The notes under the pieces: model-generated
Databases searched by the model: none
The model's input: only the letters and a program-made list of their open reading frames with translations
What the model was told of the DNA's origin: nothing
In this document: positions 1 to 10,234 of the stretch, one piece after another
How positions within the stretch are numbered: the first letter of the stretch is position 1
Layout of the letters: every line of letters starts with the position of its first letter
DNA from: Simmondsia chinensis
Lineage: Eukaryota; Streptophyta; Magnoliopsida; Caryophyllales; Simmondsiaceae
Direction of reading: 5' to 3'
DNA length: 64,000 bases
Assembly (NCBI GenBank): GCA_018398585.1
Contig: JAGTTD010000011.1
Coordinates: 6,261,001 to 6,325,000 of the forward strand
Translations under genes and position numbers: made by a program

Positions 1-97
1 TCAAAGCGGGGGGCTAACTAATGAATATAAAAATGGTAACCACTGAAACTGTGGCCCAACAACCCTCTCATGGGCCCATACGGGAGTAAGACCGAGC

Positions 98-300
98 CCA
101 GGGGTCATTACCGTCCCCTTTCCTGACCACTCCCAGGCGGTGCCAGGCCCAGGGGTCATTACCATCCCCTCTCCTGACCACTCCCAGGCGGTGCCGGGCC
201 CAGGGGTCATTATCGTCCCCTCTCCTAACCACTCCCAGGCGGTACCGGGCCCAGGGGTCCTTACCGCCCCCTCTCCTGTCTGCACCAGAGCGGTATCGCA
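98..300 (+). repeat. Four-copy tandem repeat, 50-51 bp unit
   Basis: Units start at about 98, 148, 199 and 250, each opening with CCCAGGGGTC and containing ACTCCCAGGCGGT. The first three are nearly identical; the fourth diverges in its second half. The array ends about 80 bp upstream of the TATA box at 383, the position of enhancer-like U3 repeats in plant LTRs. It is GC-rich compared with its surroundings. Confidence 0.85.
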
Positions 301-382
301 TCTAGGAGACACCATCACCCCTATCACCAATGGCCTCCAGGCGGTACACCCTCAAATACTACATGAACACGCCTGTATCTAC

Positions 383-390
383 TATAAATA
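383..390 (+). promoter_or_regulatory. TATA box
   Basis: The octamer TATAAATA is followed directly by GGGGCGG. This is the common form of an RNA polymerase II TATA element in plant LTRs. It is placed just downstream of the GC-rich tandem repeat. No transcript evidence is available. Confidence 0.5.
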
Positions 391-555
391 GGGGCGGTGG
401 TCCCAACAAAGAAGGCAAGGAACTTGAGCCCAGTTCTACCCTTAAAACCCCAACAAAAAATCCTGAAACAATCTCTTACCACTATTGCAGTCAAGGAACA
501 GCGACCCTCTTCTTCTGAAAAATATGTTACACGTTCCCAAATTATATGTGAACTT

Positions 556-3297
556 TTTGTCGATCAAACAACCTACCAACAATCTAGATTATCAAGTAAA
601 AAATATGTCCTACTCGTGTTTTTCAGGATTGGGCTACAGGTAGGAATATTGGACATGCTAAAGAAAGGGATGGACTCTACATCTTAGAGACCGAAGCTGG
701 CATCAGTGCTCGGGAACCATTTTCTAGCCTAAAAGAACACCTATCCTCAAATAAAGAAGACAATTGGCTTCAAGATTTCCACCTTGGACGTCCTCCGTTC
801 GGGTTGCTTAAGAACATGCTTCCTTTTTTATTGAAAAACGTGGACATAGGAAGTCTGCATTTTGATGTTCATGAGTTTGCTAAACACCATTGGGTTTCCT
901 TTCCGTACAGCAATAATAAAAACATCTTCACCATTTACTTTAATCCATTCCGATGTATGGGGTCTATCGAGGGGGTCCCTGACTTGTCAGAATCAAGATG
1001 GTCACAAGGGGAACATGGGCCTTTCCTCTGAAAAAACAAAATTAGAAGTTTCTGAAGTCTTTCCCAATTCTATGGAATGATTAAAAACCAATCTAATGTA
1101 AGCATTAATGGTCGAAGAAGTGACAATGGAAGGGATAATTTTAACCAAACTTGTGACCACCAAAAAGGAGGGATTATCCGTTTCTCATCTTGTGTAGATA
1201 CTCCGCACAAAAATGGGGGTGCCGAAAGAAAAAACTGACACTTGAGGTGACTAGAGCCCTCCTCTTTCACATGCAACAACAACAATAATAGGCCCAGTGC
1301 CTCAAGGGCCCCCGCGTAAGCAAAGTCTTTTTTTTTTTTTTTGGGGTGGGGGGAGGAGGGGGTGAGGGGGGACAGAATGTATGCAGCCTTACCCCTTCAA
1401 GGTGATACCCTAACGAGAGGCTATTTCCGAGCCTCCTCTTTCACATGCAAGTTTCTAAAACCTATTGGTGGAAAGTGGTTTCAACTACTGCTCATTTGAT
1501 TAAGCACCTATGGAAGTATATCTAACCCACTTTCCCAATTCACATATACTTACCAAACTTCCACCAAAGGTTGCAGGTGTGTTAACTTTGTATACATCAC
1601 AATAAAGAGAAACTTCAACAACGAGGTCCAGAGTGCATATTTGTTGCTACTCTTCGACACAAAAGGGTTATAAATGCTTTCATCCCTCTTCAAGGAAATT
1701 TTTTGTCTCCATGGTTGTGACCTTCTGCTTCAGGGGGAGAGAAACACTATGGAAGATAAGTACAAAGACGAGGATATATTTTTAATTCACCTTTCTACAG
1801 GTTTGCTAATTTGCCACCCATTCAACCTGTAAAAATGTCTAAAACAGCTCATAAACTGCCTAAAATAGCCTAAAAACTCCAAATTTAACCAAGCTCAGAA
1901 CTAGAAAACATAGCCCAAACATCTCCACACCAATCTGCTGCATCTGAGAGCTCAGACGAGCCAATACCGGCCTCTGAAAAACCATTTGAGCCATTACTAG
2001 CTGCTGAAAATCCACTGCTGGTATACTCATGCATCCTTCTACTGTTGATGACTATAGCTACTAGAAAAGGAACTCAAAGTTGTACTCAATATGCAACATC
2101 CCACTTTGTTTTATTAGACAAATGTTTGTTTTGGTAGGTCAGTGCCGGTGCTCTCTACCACTAGGCTATGTCCGTAGGCACAAGTGGGTCCTCACTCAAA
2201 CAAAATTTAACAAAATTTATTCGTATACCATAAGCTGTTCACGAGGCACTTAGAGATAAGAATTAGAAAAAGGCTATGAATGACAAAATGAAGGCACTAA
2301 ACAAAAAATAAAACTTAGGAAATTGTAGATTCGCTGAAAGGGAAGAAGTGTGTTGGATGCAAATGGGCGTTCACTACAAAGTATAAAGCGGATAGGTCCT
2401 TAGAAAGGTACCAGGGGTTGTCAATTTCTAAAGGACACAGTCGAACTTGTGGATAGACTATCAAGAAAACTTCCCGCCAGTAATGAATACTATTTGTTCT
2501 AACCTTGATTGGATAAACAAAAATTTGATATAAACAATGATCTTTTGCATGGTGATTTGGAAAAAGAGGTGTACATGGAACTCACGCCTCGTTTTGAAAA
2601 ATATTTTGAAAGAAATAAAGTTTGCAGTCTCCTCAGGCTCAGTCCGAAAGATTTACTAAGGTGATGCTAAGAATGAAATACAAAGTCAAGGGCACCACAC
2701 CTCGTTTCAAAGTAAGATTTGTGTTTCAAAGGTGAATCAAACTCAATGAAACACAATCCGAGCAACCATTAAATCATTTTGTTAGGAAAATACTTATCAA
2801 ATAATTTGTTGGCTAAATATATCACTCAATTCAATGAATGATTGAATCATGTGGATATATTGTCAATGTTCATCATCTCATTCATTGGAGTACTTAGTTT
2901 TCTTTGTTGTTGCTTAGTACTAATTATGTCCTTATATGTTATGCTTTAAGAGTTCAATTAATATCATTTCTTGTATATCTAATAAATAGCAACATAAATC
3001 TTGTCTCCACGCTTCCAAATTTAGAAACTCCTGTGACAACTCGCTCCCCCTTCCTGCTTCTGCTCCCGTTTCGCTTTGTGTAACTATGATTTTGTTGCCA
3101 ACTCGATTTCTATTGACCACCCGAAACACGTTCATGTTGACTTCCACTTTGTTCAAGAGAATGTTCTAAAAAGTGATCTCCAAGTACGATAAACCCCTAC
3201 TTCCAAGGAAGTCGCAAAAATTTTCACCAAAGGTCTTCCCACAGAGTGCTTGCATTATCACAAGACCAATCTATAGGTATATCCTCCACGCACACAT
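556..3297 (+). pseudogene. Ty1/copia polyprotein remnant
   Basis: Decayed Ty1/copia pol can be followed in order across all three frames. 620-1030 holds a GAG-pre-integrase stretch (LYILETEAGIS, then AKHHWVSFP). 1440-1720 holds the end of integrase, including STQKGYKCFHPSSRKFFVS. 2300-2440 holds the start of reverse transcriptase (KKCVGCKWAFTTKYKADRS). 2520-2590 is the 'HGDLEKEVYME' region. 3070-3270 is the RNase H end (THVEVDFHF-like, then FTKGLPT read across frames). The DD-containing part of RT is missing and there are many stops and frameshifts. The element is split by a SINE at 1277-1431 and ends in an LTR near 3306. It is certainly inactive. Confidence 0.85.
1277..1431 (-). mobile_element. 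RTE-tailed SINE, 5'-truncated copy
   Basis: A 155-bp insertion in copia integrase is flanked by a perfect 19-bp target site duplication, CCTCCTCTTTCACATGCAA, at 1258-1276 and 1432-1450. Read on the minus strand it has a body (GCCTCTCGTTAGGGTATCACC, then GAAGGGGTAAGGCTGC), an internal C/A-rich run, GGCACTGGGCC and a TTATTATTGTTGTTGTTG tail. Both tail and body match the retroposon at 62878-62999, and the tail resembles the RTE LINE 3' end at 61420-61542. No tRNA or 5S head is present, so this copy is 5'-truncated. It resembles the known plant Au SINE tail, which is the main alternative family assignment. Confidence 0.8.
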
Positions 3298-3305
3298 TGA
3301 GGGGA

Positions 3306-3530
3306 TGTATTAAAGTATTAGTATAATTGCGTTATATCTAGGACTCTATCTAATCTAGGATATCATGCATTCGAGTACTAGTATAACTCTACTTTATGTA
3401 AGACCTTATCTTATTTAGGATTTCTATCCTACTATCGCTATTCTACCTTGTAACTTCTATAAATACCATGACTATGTAACTCTTTATATATCAATAAAAC
3501 CTTAATATTTCACATAAGCTACTAATTTTA
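3306..3530 (+). mobile_element. Copia 3' LTR (of the 556-3297 element)
   Basis: A purine-rich tract (TTGAGGGGA) precedes TGTATTAAAGTATTAG, directly after the RNase H remnant, as expected for a polypurine tract followed by a 3' LTR. Inside are direct repeats of TATCTAATCTAGGA-like segments, a TATAAATA at about 3465, and AATAAA-type signals near 3493. The right boundary is approximate, and no matching 5' LTR is seen in the window. Confidence 0.6.
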
Positions 3531-3623
3531 GGTTATGCCAATGGGTTCTTTAGATAAGGCAAGCTAGATTCAAGCTCTACTAGTGTGGCAAGACCATTTT
3601 ACTTTTTCTTTGTTTTGTGTTTG

Positions 3624-5060
3624 TGTCACGACCCCAAACATAGCAAATGTAGGGCCAATGACTTATAAGCCAACAAGGGAACCAGTGGTCATCATAGGTA
3701 AAATACTAAGAAACTGTATTCTAAATATGCTTAATAATACAACGGATAACACATGATAAAAACCCTTGAAATTCAAAACTCAAAACAACAGCTAAGACTT
3801 CCAAACATAAACATATTCCTATATAACTGAATTACTAACTCATAAAACATAAAAGAAAGTATTCTAAGATTGTAATCACTTCAACCCTGAAGAAAATAAG
3901 TCCCTTGAATTTCTGCACTTAACTTTCTATGCCTTGACTGAAATTGTTAAACAACAGGGTGAGCATAAAGCTCAGCAAGTAACAAATCCATTAACAAAAC
4001 AAGGATCAAGCATTATTTGAAAGACATGAACACATCAAAACATAACTGAAATGGTTTACTAAAAATTAATTCTGAAAACTTAGAAACACATCAACTGAAT
4101 TCTTAGACTTTAAGCCTCTTGGCTGTGGCTGCATACAATCCCTGCAACTGGGCTCAGAATTAGCTATCACAATTGGGTCCCCGGCCAACTACGGGTTCTG
4201 AGGAACATTCCAAATAATGCACTAATAACACAAGATAGTATAATCCTCCATCGAGGGCTCAAAGATGTCTTTCCCCGTCATCGAAGGGCACAACCCACAA
4301 AACAAAACATGAGAAATGTATTTTATATTTGCTCATCATAAAGCATGATTCAAATCATATTTCCGAAATACCATAAATCAAGCAATATAACATAGCCAAT
4401 ATTAATTCAATATTCCACAAACTTAGTCAAACGTGTTTGATCCCATTTTAATTTCAAATACATAGAGGGTAAACATGCGGTGTACAAAACAAGTATTTTT
4501 GAGAATTTACGAAACTATTCACATATCAAACACTCAAAAGCTTTAACAAAAGGACGGAAAAGTTAACGAATAAGTTACTTGTAAAAATAGGCTCCCTTGA
4601 AATTCTAGATTATAAGTTTACTCTCTTTAACCTTTAATTCTCAATACTTAATTACTTTAGGTGGAGAAAATATTGAGTTGGATGGTTTGGGGTTGGGTAA
4701 AGGAGCTATTTATAGGAGGAGGGGTTACATCTTTTATCAAATACTTGTTCCCCACCCCAAAACAAAAACTTGTTCCCCACTCCATGTACTTGTTCCCTAC
4801 TTCTTCTTCTTCTTTTTTTTTTTTTTTTTTTTTTTGGTTTATTTCCTTGCTCCCCACTCCATGCTTATACTTGCTCCCCCACTCATTTCATTCTTTTTTT
4901 TTTTTTTTTTATCGTTCCTTGCCCTTGCTCCTATATATATACATACACAAATACGCAAGTACATGTAGGCATAATATTGATATGCAATTGGAGGTCAAAT
5001 TGAGTTTACTAAATATTAAAGGTTAGTCTAGGAGAGATTTTTAAATTTCAATTCCTTACA
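3624..5060. mobile_element. Solo LTR with 5-bp target duplication
   Basis: A 1437-bp block starts TGTCACGACC and ends TTCCTTACA. It is flanked by GTTTG on both sides (3619-3623 and 5061-5065), giving the 5-bp duplication of an LTR retrotransposon. There is no internal coding sequence, so it is a solo LTR left by LTR-LTR recombination. TGTCACGACC-type ends are common in plant Ty3/gypsy LTRs, so gypsy is likely but unproven. A CTTGTTCCCCAC-like segment is repeated several times at 4745-4880, separated by two long T-runs. Open frames there encode only poly-Phe and are not genes. Confidence 0.85.
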
Positions 5061-5065
5061 GTTTG

Positions 5066-5716
5066 TGTCCTCGTCCCCACTTTTGGAAGGGTAAACATTC
5101 TTATTTATAATGTCTAGGGCCCTGGTCCGAGTACGTGGAAAGAGATCATGACACCCGGGGTCCCCATTCGGGTGAGGGGACATCTTCCTCTAATGACTTC
5201 TAGGGTATTCCTTACTCGGTTGGCATAACTTATCTGACTTATCTATTTGCTTTTTGAGGGGAAATTCGGTTCATCCACGAGACTACTCGGACTCACATCG
5301 CGGCATGGAATTTGGTCCTTCTAAGATCGTCCACGGCCCACTCATACTTAGCTTACTCGTCCTTGAACTTACTTGTCCTGGCCTACTCGTCCTAGGTCTA
5401 TTCATCCTCAAATATATTTATCAACAGCTATTAGGAACACATATTGAGTATAGATTAGTTATATATAGCATTGCACGTGATCATAATACAATTCCTCCTG
5501 TTTCTTCTCAATCCCCAATTCAACTGTCTGTTCTTCTCCTTTCCTCCCTATTCTTTCTTTAAACAAACATTCATAATTCAATTCTTGGTAAGAAGTCTGA
5601 GTCAACTGCAGCAACCTGGGCCGCAATTCTTCTTCTTCCCACTCCCTTTTTCTAGGAACATTGCAACCGCATACAAGGCTAAAGCAAATTCTCATGACAA
5701 TTGACAACTAAATCAA
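5066..5716. other. Unassigned intergenic repeat sequence
   Basis: No gene is supported here. The part at 5330-5410 repeats ACTCGTCC-like heptamers several times, which suggests old LTR sequence. Pyrimidine-rich sequence follows at 5500-5660. Short open frames in both directions show no recognisable protein. Confidence 0.4.
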
Positions 5717-6110
5717 TTTTAACATTCCAAAAAATTAAAGGGTTACAGATCACACACAAACATTCCAAAAAATTAAAGGGTTACAGATCACACACAAACA
5801 CTGAATCCTAAATTGAAAGAATAATGAACACAAACAAAAGGGTCAAGGGAAAACAGAACACCGAAATTAACGTGGTTTGGTCAAACCTTACGACCACAGT
5901 GCAGCGATGAAAAAACACCATGGAAGAGAGATATTACAATGGTGACTATCACTCTCACTGATTTCTTCTTCTTCGCTCACTACACACCATCAAGCAAAAT
6001 AGAATTATATTTGTACATTTATAACAGTCAGGTAGCTCAACTATCACCATCAATACTACCATGAGAGCTACTAAATGTAGCCATTTAAAGGAACTGCATA
6101 AATGCCATAT
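5717..6110 (-). mobile_element. Copia-type LTR fragment with tandem duplication
   Basis: AACGTGGTTTGGTC at about 5870 resembles the conserved segment found in many copia LTRs (compare TTTACGTGGAAACCC at 24543). A minus-strand TTATAAATGTAC lies at about 6018-6029. The left part contains an exact 38-bp tandem duplication (5723-5760 and 5761-5798). Ends are not defined and orientation rests on the TATA-like sequence alone. Confidence 0.45.
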
Positions 6111-6133
6111 TTATTGTGTTGTTAAAGAGACCA

Positions 6134-8098
6134 GAGTTAAGTCCCATTTTGGTATCAAAGTGGCCAAAATTGGGCAAGTTAGTCACCTAAGTTAAATTTT
6201 GGAAAATTTAGCCATTCAATTACTATTAAAAATCTCATTTGGTCAACAAAGTGGTTTAAAATGGACAAGTTGGCAATCCATGTAATATTTTAAAAAATTT
6301 TATCACTCAACTTTACAAAAAACCAATTTTGGTCACTAAAGTGATTTAAAAATGATAAAAATCACCAAGTAAAAAATAACAAATTTGATTATACTTTTTT
6401 GCCTTATTTATTTCATTAGTCCTTATCTTTTTTTTTTTTTTCAAAACGATCCTTCATGTTTTATTTTGTAACCAAATTGGTTCTCATCTGTTTACTGGCA
6501 TTAGGTAATGTTAAGATTATGTCTCAAATTACTTGTTTTAAGTTTATGGGTTGCCATGAGGCCACCGATCGATCGTGAGGGAAGCCCGATCGATCGGGTG
6601 ATTTAAGTAAATTTTCGAGATTTTGGCCCATAAGAGGGCCGATCGATCGGCCCGGTTCCGATCAATCGGGACCTCCCAGACACGGGTCTATATATAGGGG
6701 CGTAGGGTTTACGTCATTGGGATCCAATTAAAGTGTGAGGCGCCGCCATTGAGAGAGAGAGGTGATTTTGTAATTCCTCCAATTCAGATATTCGAGTGCT
6801 ACGAGAGTTAAGAGAAAATGATTGTAATTCTTTCATAGATCTCATCAAGAGGAAGTGTCGTTATAATTCTTCCGTTCAGTATCAATAAAGAATCTCCATC
6901 TCCGCCCGTGGTTTTCTCCCCTCTCGATTGTAGAGGGGTTTCCACATGAATATTGTGTGTTCGTGTTTGTTCTTTCTTTCTCCATATATTTGTTTACTTC
7001 TCGTTTGTGTGAGTCATATTATTTGAATCGAATCAAGTGATTAGGGTTTACGCTTCCGCATCAAGATTTCCCTAACAAATTGATATCAAAGTATATCAGT
7101 TTGTTCCAGATTTATCCGCACAGGTAAAAATTAAATGATGATAAACTAATTTTGACATAAAATGAAATAAATAAAACAATAAACAAATAAAATAAGAATC
7201 AAGGAATGACAAACATAGTAAAACACGGTATAGGAATTAAATGGAGTTTAGTACGTTCGTGTATTATTCGGCTCTATACATAAAAAGTTTGGTCAAAAGT
7301 TTGTTGACTTATAAAAAGAATTATACATTATTACATTCATGACAATAACAATTCCTTCTAAAATATGGAGTGGAAATGAATGTAACTAATTTTCATTTTT
7401 ATTGATAGTGTTACATAGCAGTTGTAAGAAGCATAATACATAGTAAAAAGTAATGTCTAAGTCAATAGTTCAGGAGTCGAAGTTACAAATTTTGCAAATA
7501 TAGAATATAGATACTTAATCTAGGGTATTTTGCAACTTAGTTTCAATCGATCGTTTTCTTATTTGAGAAACATACGGATGTCTATTTAAACGAGTATTAT
7601 AAGGCTAACATTGAAAAACACGCACAGCCGCACATAACCCTAAATAACCTAAGCAACTGCTTAGGGATTGTGTTTTTAAATCTCAATGTTAATATTAATA
7701 AGTTCTATAATTAAAATTTTTATAATTTGCTATATTAATATCATATTGTTAAGACAAACTTTTTATACAAGAAGGACACCAATTGAAACATTCACTTAGA
7801 GTCCTGACAATGTCATGATAGGCCCTGAAAATACGTATTTTATCGTATTATTGATGATCATATGTAAATGCCTCTTTTAAACGGAAAGATACAAACACGT
7901 GTTTACTACAGAAATTATAAGTGTATTTTGCTAACTAGGATGCCATGTGCATTAAAAATGATAAAACAATGATGAGAACCAATTTAGTTATTAAATGAAT
8001 TTTTATAAGAAGTTGGGTGACTAAATTTTCCAAAAGTTGACTTCAGTGACTAATTTCTCTATTTTTGCCACTTGGGTGACCAAAATGAGACTTAACTC
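6134..8098. mobile_element. Non-autonomous Mutator-like element, long TIRs
   Basis: The ends are inverted copies: GAGTTAAGTCCCATTTTGGT at the left and the complement of GAGTTAAGTCTCATTTTGGT at the right. Similarity continues for over 150 bp, including GTTAGTCACC-type and GGAAAATTTAG-type segments. Flanks AAAGAGACCA (6124-6133) and AATAAGACCA (8099-8108) agree at 8 of 10 bases, fitting a 9-10 bp Mutator-type target duplication. No transposase is present. Another LTR-like insertion occupies 6509-7122. Superfamily is inferred from TIR and duplication length only. Confidence 0.7.
6509..7122 (+). mobile_element. Copia LTR with primer-binding site, nested
   Basis: An LTR-like unit starts TGTTAAGATTATG and ends CCCTAACA at 7077. 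It has a TATATATAGGGGCG promoter near 6691 and AATAAAG near 6885. ATTGATATCAAAG follows directly, a decayed match to the initiator-Met tRNA primer site TGGTATCAGAG, as in 5' LTRs of copia elements. GGTAA occurs just before (6504-6508) and again at 7123-7127, after only 45 bp of internal sequence. That may be a target duplication or chance. CGATCGATCG palindromes sit upstream of the TATA box at 6570-6660. Confidence 0.6.
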
Positions 8099-8320
8099 AA
8101 TAAGACCATAAATCAGCCTAACAAATTATACATTGTCTCTTCATCAATTGAATCTATGTGCTTTTTATTGCATCAATTAGTTTCTATGCAATTTAAATTG
8201 TAACAAAATAATGGGTAAATTTGGCATTAAATTAGTGAGAGCTCTAATAAAATATTCGGTCAATAACAATAGAGGCATAAGATGTTAAAATACATGCTAA
8301 AAAAATGAATTACTTACATT

Positions 8321-8803
8321 TTAGTACCCGATATTTTTTAAAATAATAAAAAGGACTCTAACCTTTTCGAATTCATAAAAAAAGACTCCTAAGTTTTTGT
8401 CATTTTAATAAAAAAAGGCTCCTCTCCAGTGTGATTATGTCATTTTCTATCGATATAGCAAACATGGCAACTGCTTTTTTATTAATGTTATAGTAAAATA
8501 ACAAAAGCATCCTTCAATCCCCTAATATTTACTTTATAAGCACGAAATTATAGATTTTATATTACGTAGAAACTATATGTTTTCGCTTAATTTGTTTTAA
8601 AATATGGTTATTAAAGGGTATTTTTATCATTTTAATGTAACATTAATAAAAAAGCAATTGCCCTGTTAGCTCTACTGACGGAAAATGACGCCATCACGTT
8701 AAAGAGAGGCCTTTTTATTAATACGACAAATATGTAAGGGTTTTTTATCAATTCAAAAAGATTAAAATCATTTTTATTATTTTCAAAAGCATCAGCATAC
8801 TAA
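8321..8803. mobile_element. Foldback MITE
   Basis: Arms of about 200 bp are inverted copies. The left arm starts TTAGTACCCGATATTTTT and contains AAAATAATAAAAAGGACT. The right arm, on the other strand, starts TTAGTATGCTGATGCTTTT and contains AAAATAATAAAAATGATT. Both arms later share GCTTTTTTATTAATGTTA. There is no coding sequence. I could not find a convincing target duplication, so superfamily is open. The arms have diverged a good deal, which implies age. Confidence 0.65.
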
Positions 8804-8824
8804 CATATAAATAAGGGAAATGCT

Positions 8825-9005
8825 AAAAAGCATGAGAAAATTGCACGAAAAAAAGCACGAGTAGGGATTTGAACCCGAGCCCTCGCGTGTATTAGGCACC
8901 CTGTCCCCATATGAACTACCATTCTCTTAGTGATCCACTAGGGTAAATAAAATATTTAAACTTTATTACAATGACATCATCTCGTGTCCTTTCGTGTCCC
9001 ATTTT
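8825..9005 (-). mobile_element. tRNA-like/MITE-like repeat
   Basis: The minus strand contains a good RNA polymerase III B box, GGGTTCAAATCCC (about 8867-8879). About 32 nt upstream is an A-box-like TAGTTCATATGG, the spacing of a tRNA-derived SINE head. The outer parts are also inverted relatives (GAGAAAATTGCACG near 8840; the complement of GAGAAAATGGGACACG near 9000), which argues for a MITE instead. It is not a functional tRNA gene: no full cloverleaf is apparent. No genic content is seen in 9005-9480. Confidence 0.4.
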
Positions 9006-9482
9006 CTCTATACACTTCAAAAAAATCACAATTCAAAAGATAAGGATTGACTTATAACACGAATATTCAAATCCCTTGCCAGGTCACCAGCTTAGCTCAT
9101 TCTCCCCTTTATTAATAAGACCCAGAAGCGTTGTATCAGGTCTTGAGTGAATTGGCTTAAGCTTCTATCTTCCCTCTTCTTCTGTCTTCTCCCTCCCTTC
9201 TCGTCTATTTTTAGCTCAATCTTCTTTGATACTTACTACTACATTTGCTTCTACACTTGTAAAGCAATACTTATGTGAATCTATACAAGTTTGGTGCTCA
9301 ATGGATGTGTTAATTGATCTTTGGTTGATGTTATTGGTTTGAGTAGTGATTGAAGATAACTTATTATAATAAAAAAGCTATGTTAGCTTGGGATTACATC
9401 ATTATTAATTTAAATAATGATGCGACATACAAATAGATTGCATAAGGAAACCTAAAATTCAAAAGTAAGTAAATTTACGCAC

Positions 9483-9764
9483 ATAGAGCATTTGTCCGAC
9501 ATTGCCATCCTCAGCGGGACTCTCCGGTAACTGAATGGCGCTGCGGCTAGACGGATTGTCAGTGACAAACCCGAAGGGATTAAACGACGGCGTATTGTCA
9601 TCATCGGTGCCGCCATTGTTGCCGGAAGAAGCATCTGCAATTGTCGTCGGTCTCTTTCTGCTGGCGCCGAAACTGAAGCGCCTAGTGCTCGTAATGGTGG
9701 ATGATGAAGAAGAAGAAGAGAGAGGGAAGGTTAGGTGTGGTGAGATAAAAGTGCGAGAAGCCAT
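9483..9764 (-). CDS. First exon of a plastid-targeted protein, possibly alpha/beta-hydrolase
   Basis: The reading frame starts at an ATG at 9764 (MASRTFISPH) and gives 94 codons. The first 40 residues are Ser/Thr/Arg-rich without acidic residues, like a chloroplast transit peptide. A conserved-looking stretch follows, NPFGFVTDNPSSRSAIQLP then PAEDGNVGQMLY. After TAT at 9483 the next bases are GTGCGT, a plausible splice donor, so this is a coding first exon with phase 0. From memory the segment resembles the N-terminus of the plastid alpha/beta-hydrolase encoded by Arabidopsis At1g52510; that is recollection, not a search. No second exon is found on the minus strand down to position 1. The gene therefore has an intron longer than 9 kb, or this is an orphan exon. 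An upstream in-frame ATG at 9845 is possible but its extension looks like 5' UTR. Confidence 0.5.
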
Positions 9765-9938
9765 TACCGCCCTGTAGGTGTGAACGCCCGCACGGGGGAG
9801 GGAGAGAGGGAGAGAGAGATGATGATGAGGTAGAAGATGCAACAAGGACCAGTAGCGAAATGAGTGGCAAGCAGATGGATTTTCTCAGATTTTTGGGTTT
9901 TTCTTTTGGGTGTTTATACCGTGCAGGAAAAAAAAAAT

Positions 9939-9962
9939 TGTATATATATATATATATATATG
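9939..9962. repeat. (TA)n microsatellite
   Basis: A run of about eleven TA dinucleotides lies upstream of the minus-strand exon at 9483-9764. Very AT-rich sequence without coding potential follows to about 10220. Confidence 0.9.
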
Positions 9963-10234
9963 AAAAATAAACTAATTAGTTATTACTATAATATTATAAT
10001 TAATTTAAATATGGTAGTAATGACATACTAAATTAAAAATATATTATTCAAAAAAGAAATTAAGTGGTTAAAATTAAATAATATTAATTAAAAATTTATT
10101 GGTTCGAAAAATAAATAAAATGGTTAAAATAAAGAAATGTTAATTAATTTTATGTACCTAATACTATTTAAAAAATATTAAACATAAATATATAAAAATT
10201 TTACATAAATACAGAAATATAACAAGAATGTGTG

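Larger units (their letters stand above)
1..520 (+). mobile_element. LTR-like promoter fragment (partial)
   Basis: This stretch looks like the promoter side of a retrotransposon LTR. A tandem repeat is followed by a TATAAATA box at 383-390 running into GGGGCGG, the usual 'TATAAATAGGGG' arrangement of plant LTR promoters. No coding potential is supported. The open frame on the minus strand here is a product of the tandem repeat. The left boundary lies outside the window and the right boundary is unclear, because copia-derived sequence begins near 556. It could instead be an ordinary gene promoter. Confidence 0.4.

Noticed and set aside
1..330. 109-codon minus-strand frame
   Set aside because: It repeats the same 17-residue block because it spans the 51-bp tandem repeat. 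There is no sign of a real protein.
4657..5026. Open frames with poly-Phe or poly-Lys on both strands
   Set aside because: They are produced by long T-runs inside a solo LTR and show no protein similarity.
8867..8945. tRNA gene on the minus strand
   Set aside because: A and B boxes are recognisable, but stems of a cloverleaf do not pair, so only a tRNA-derived repeat is supported.
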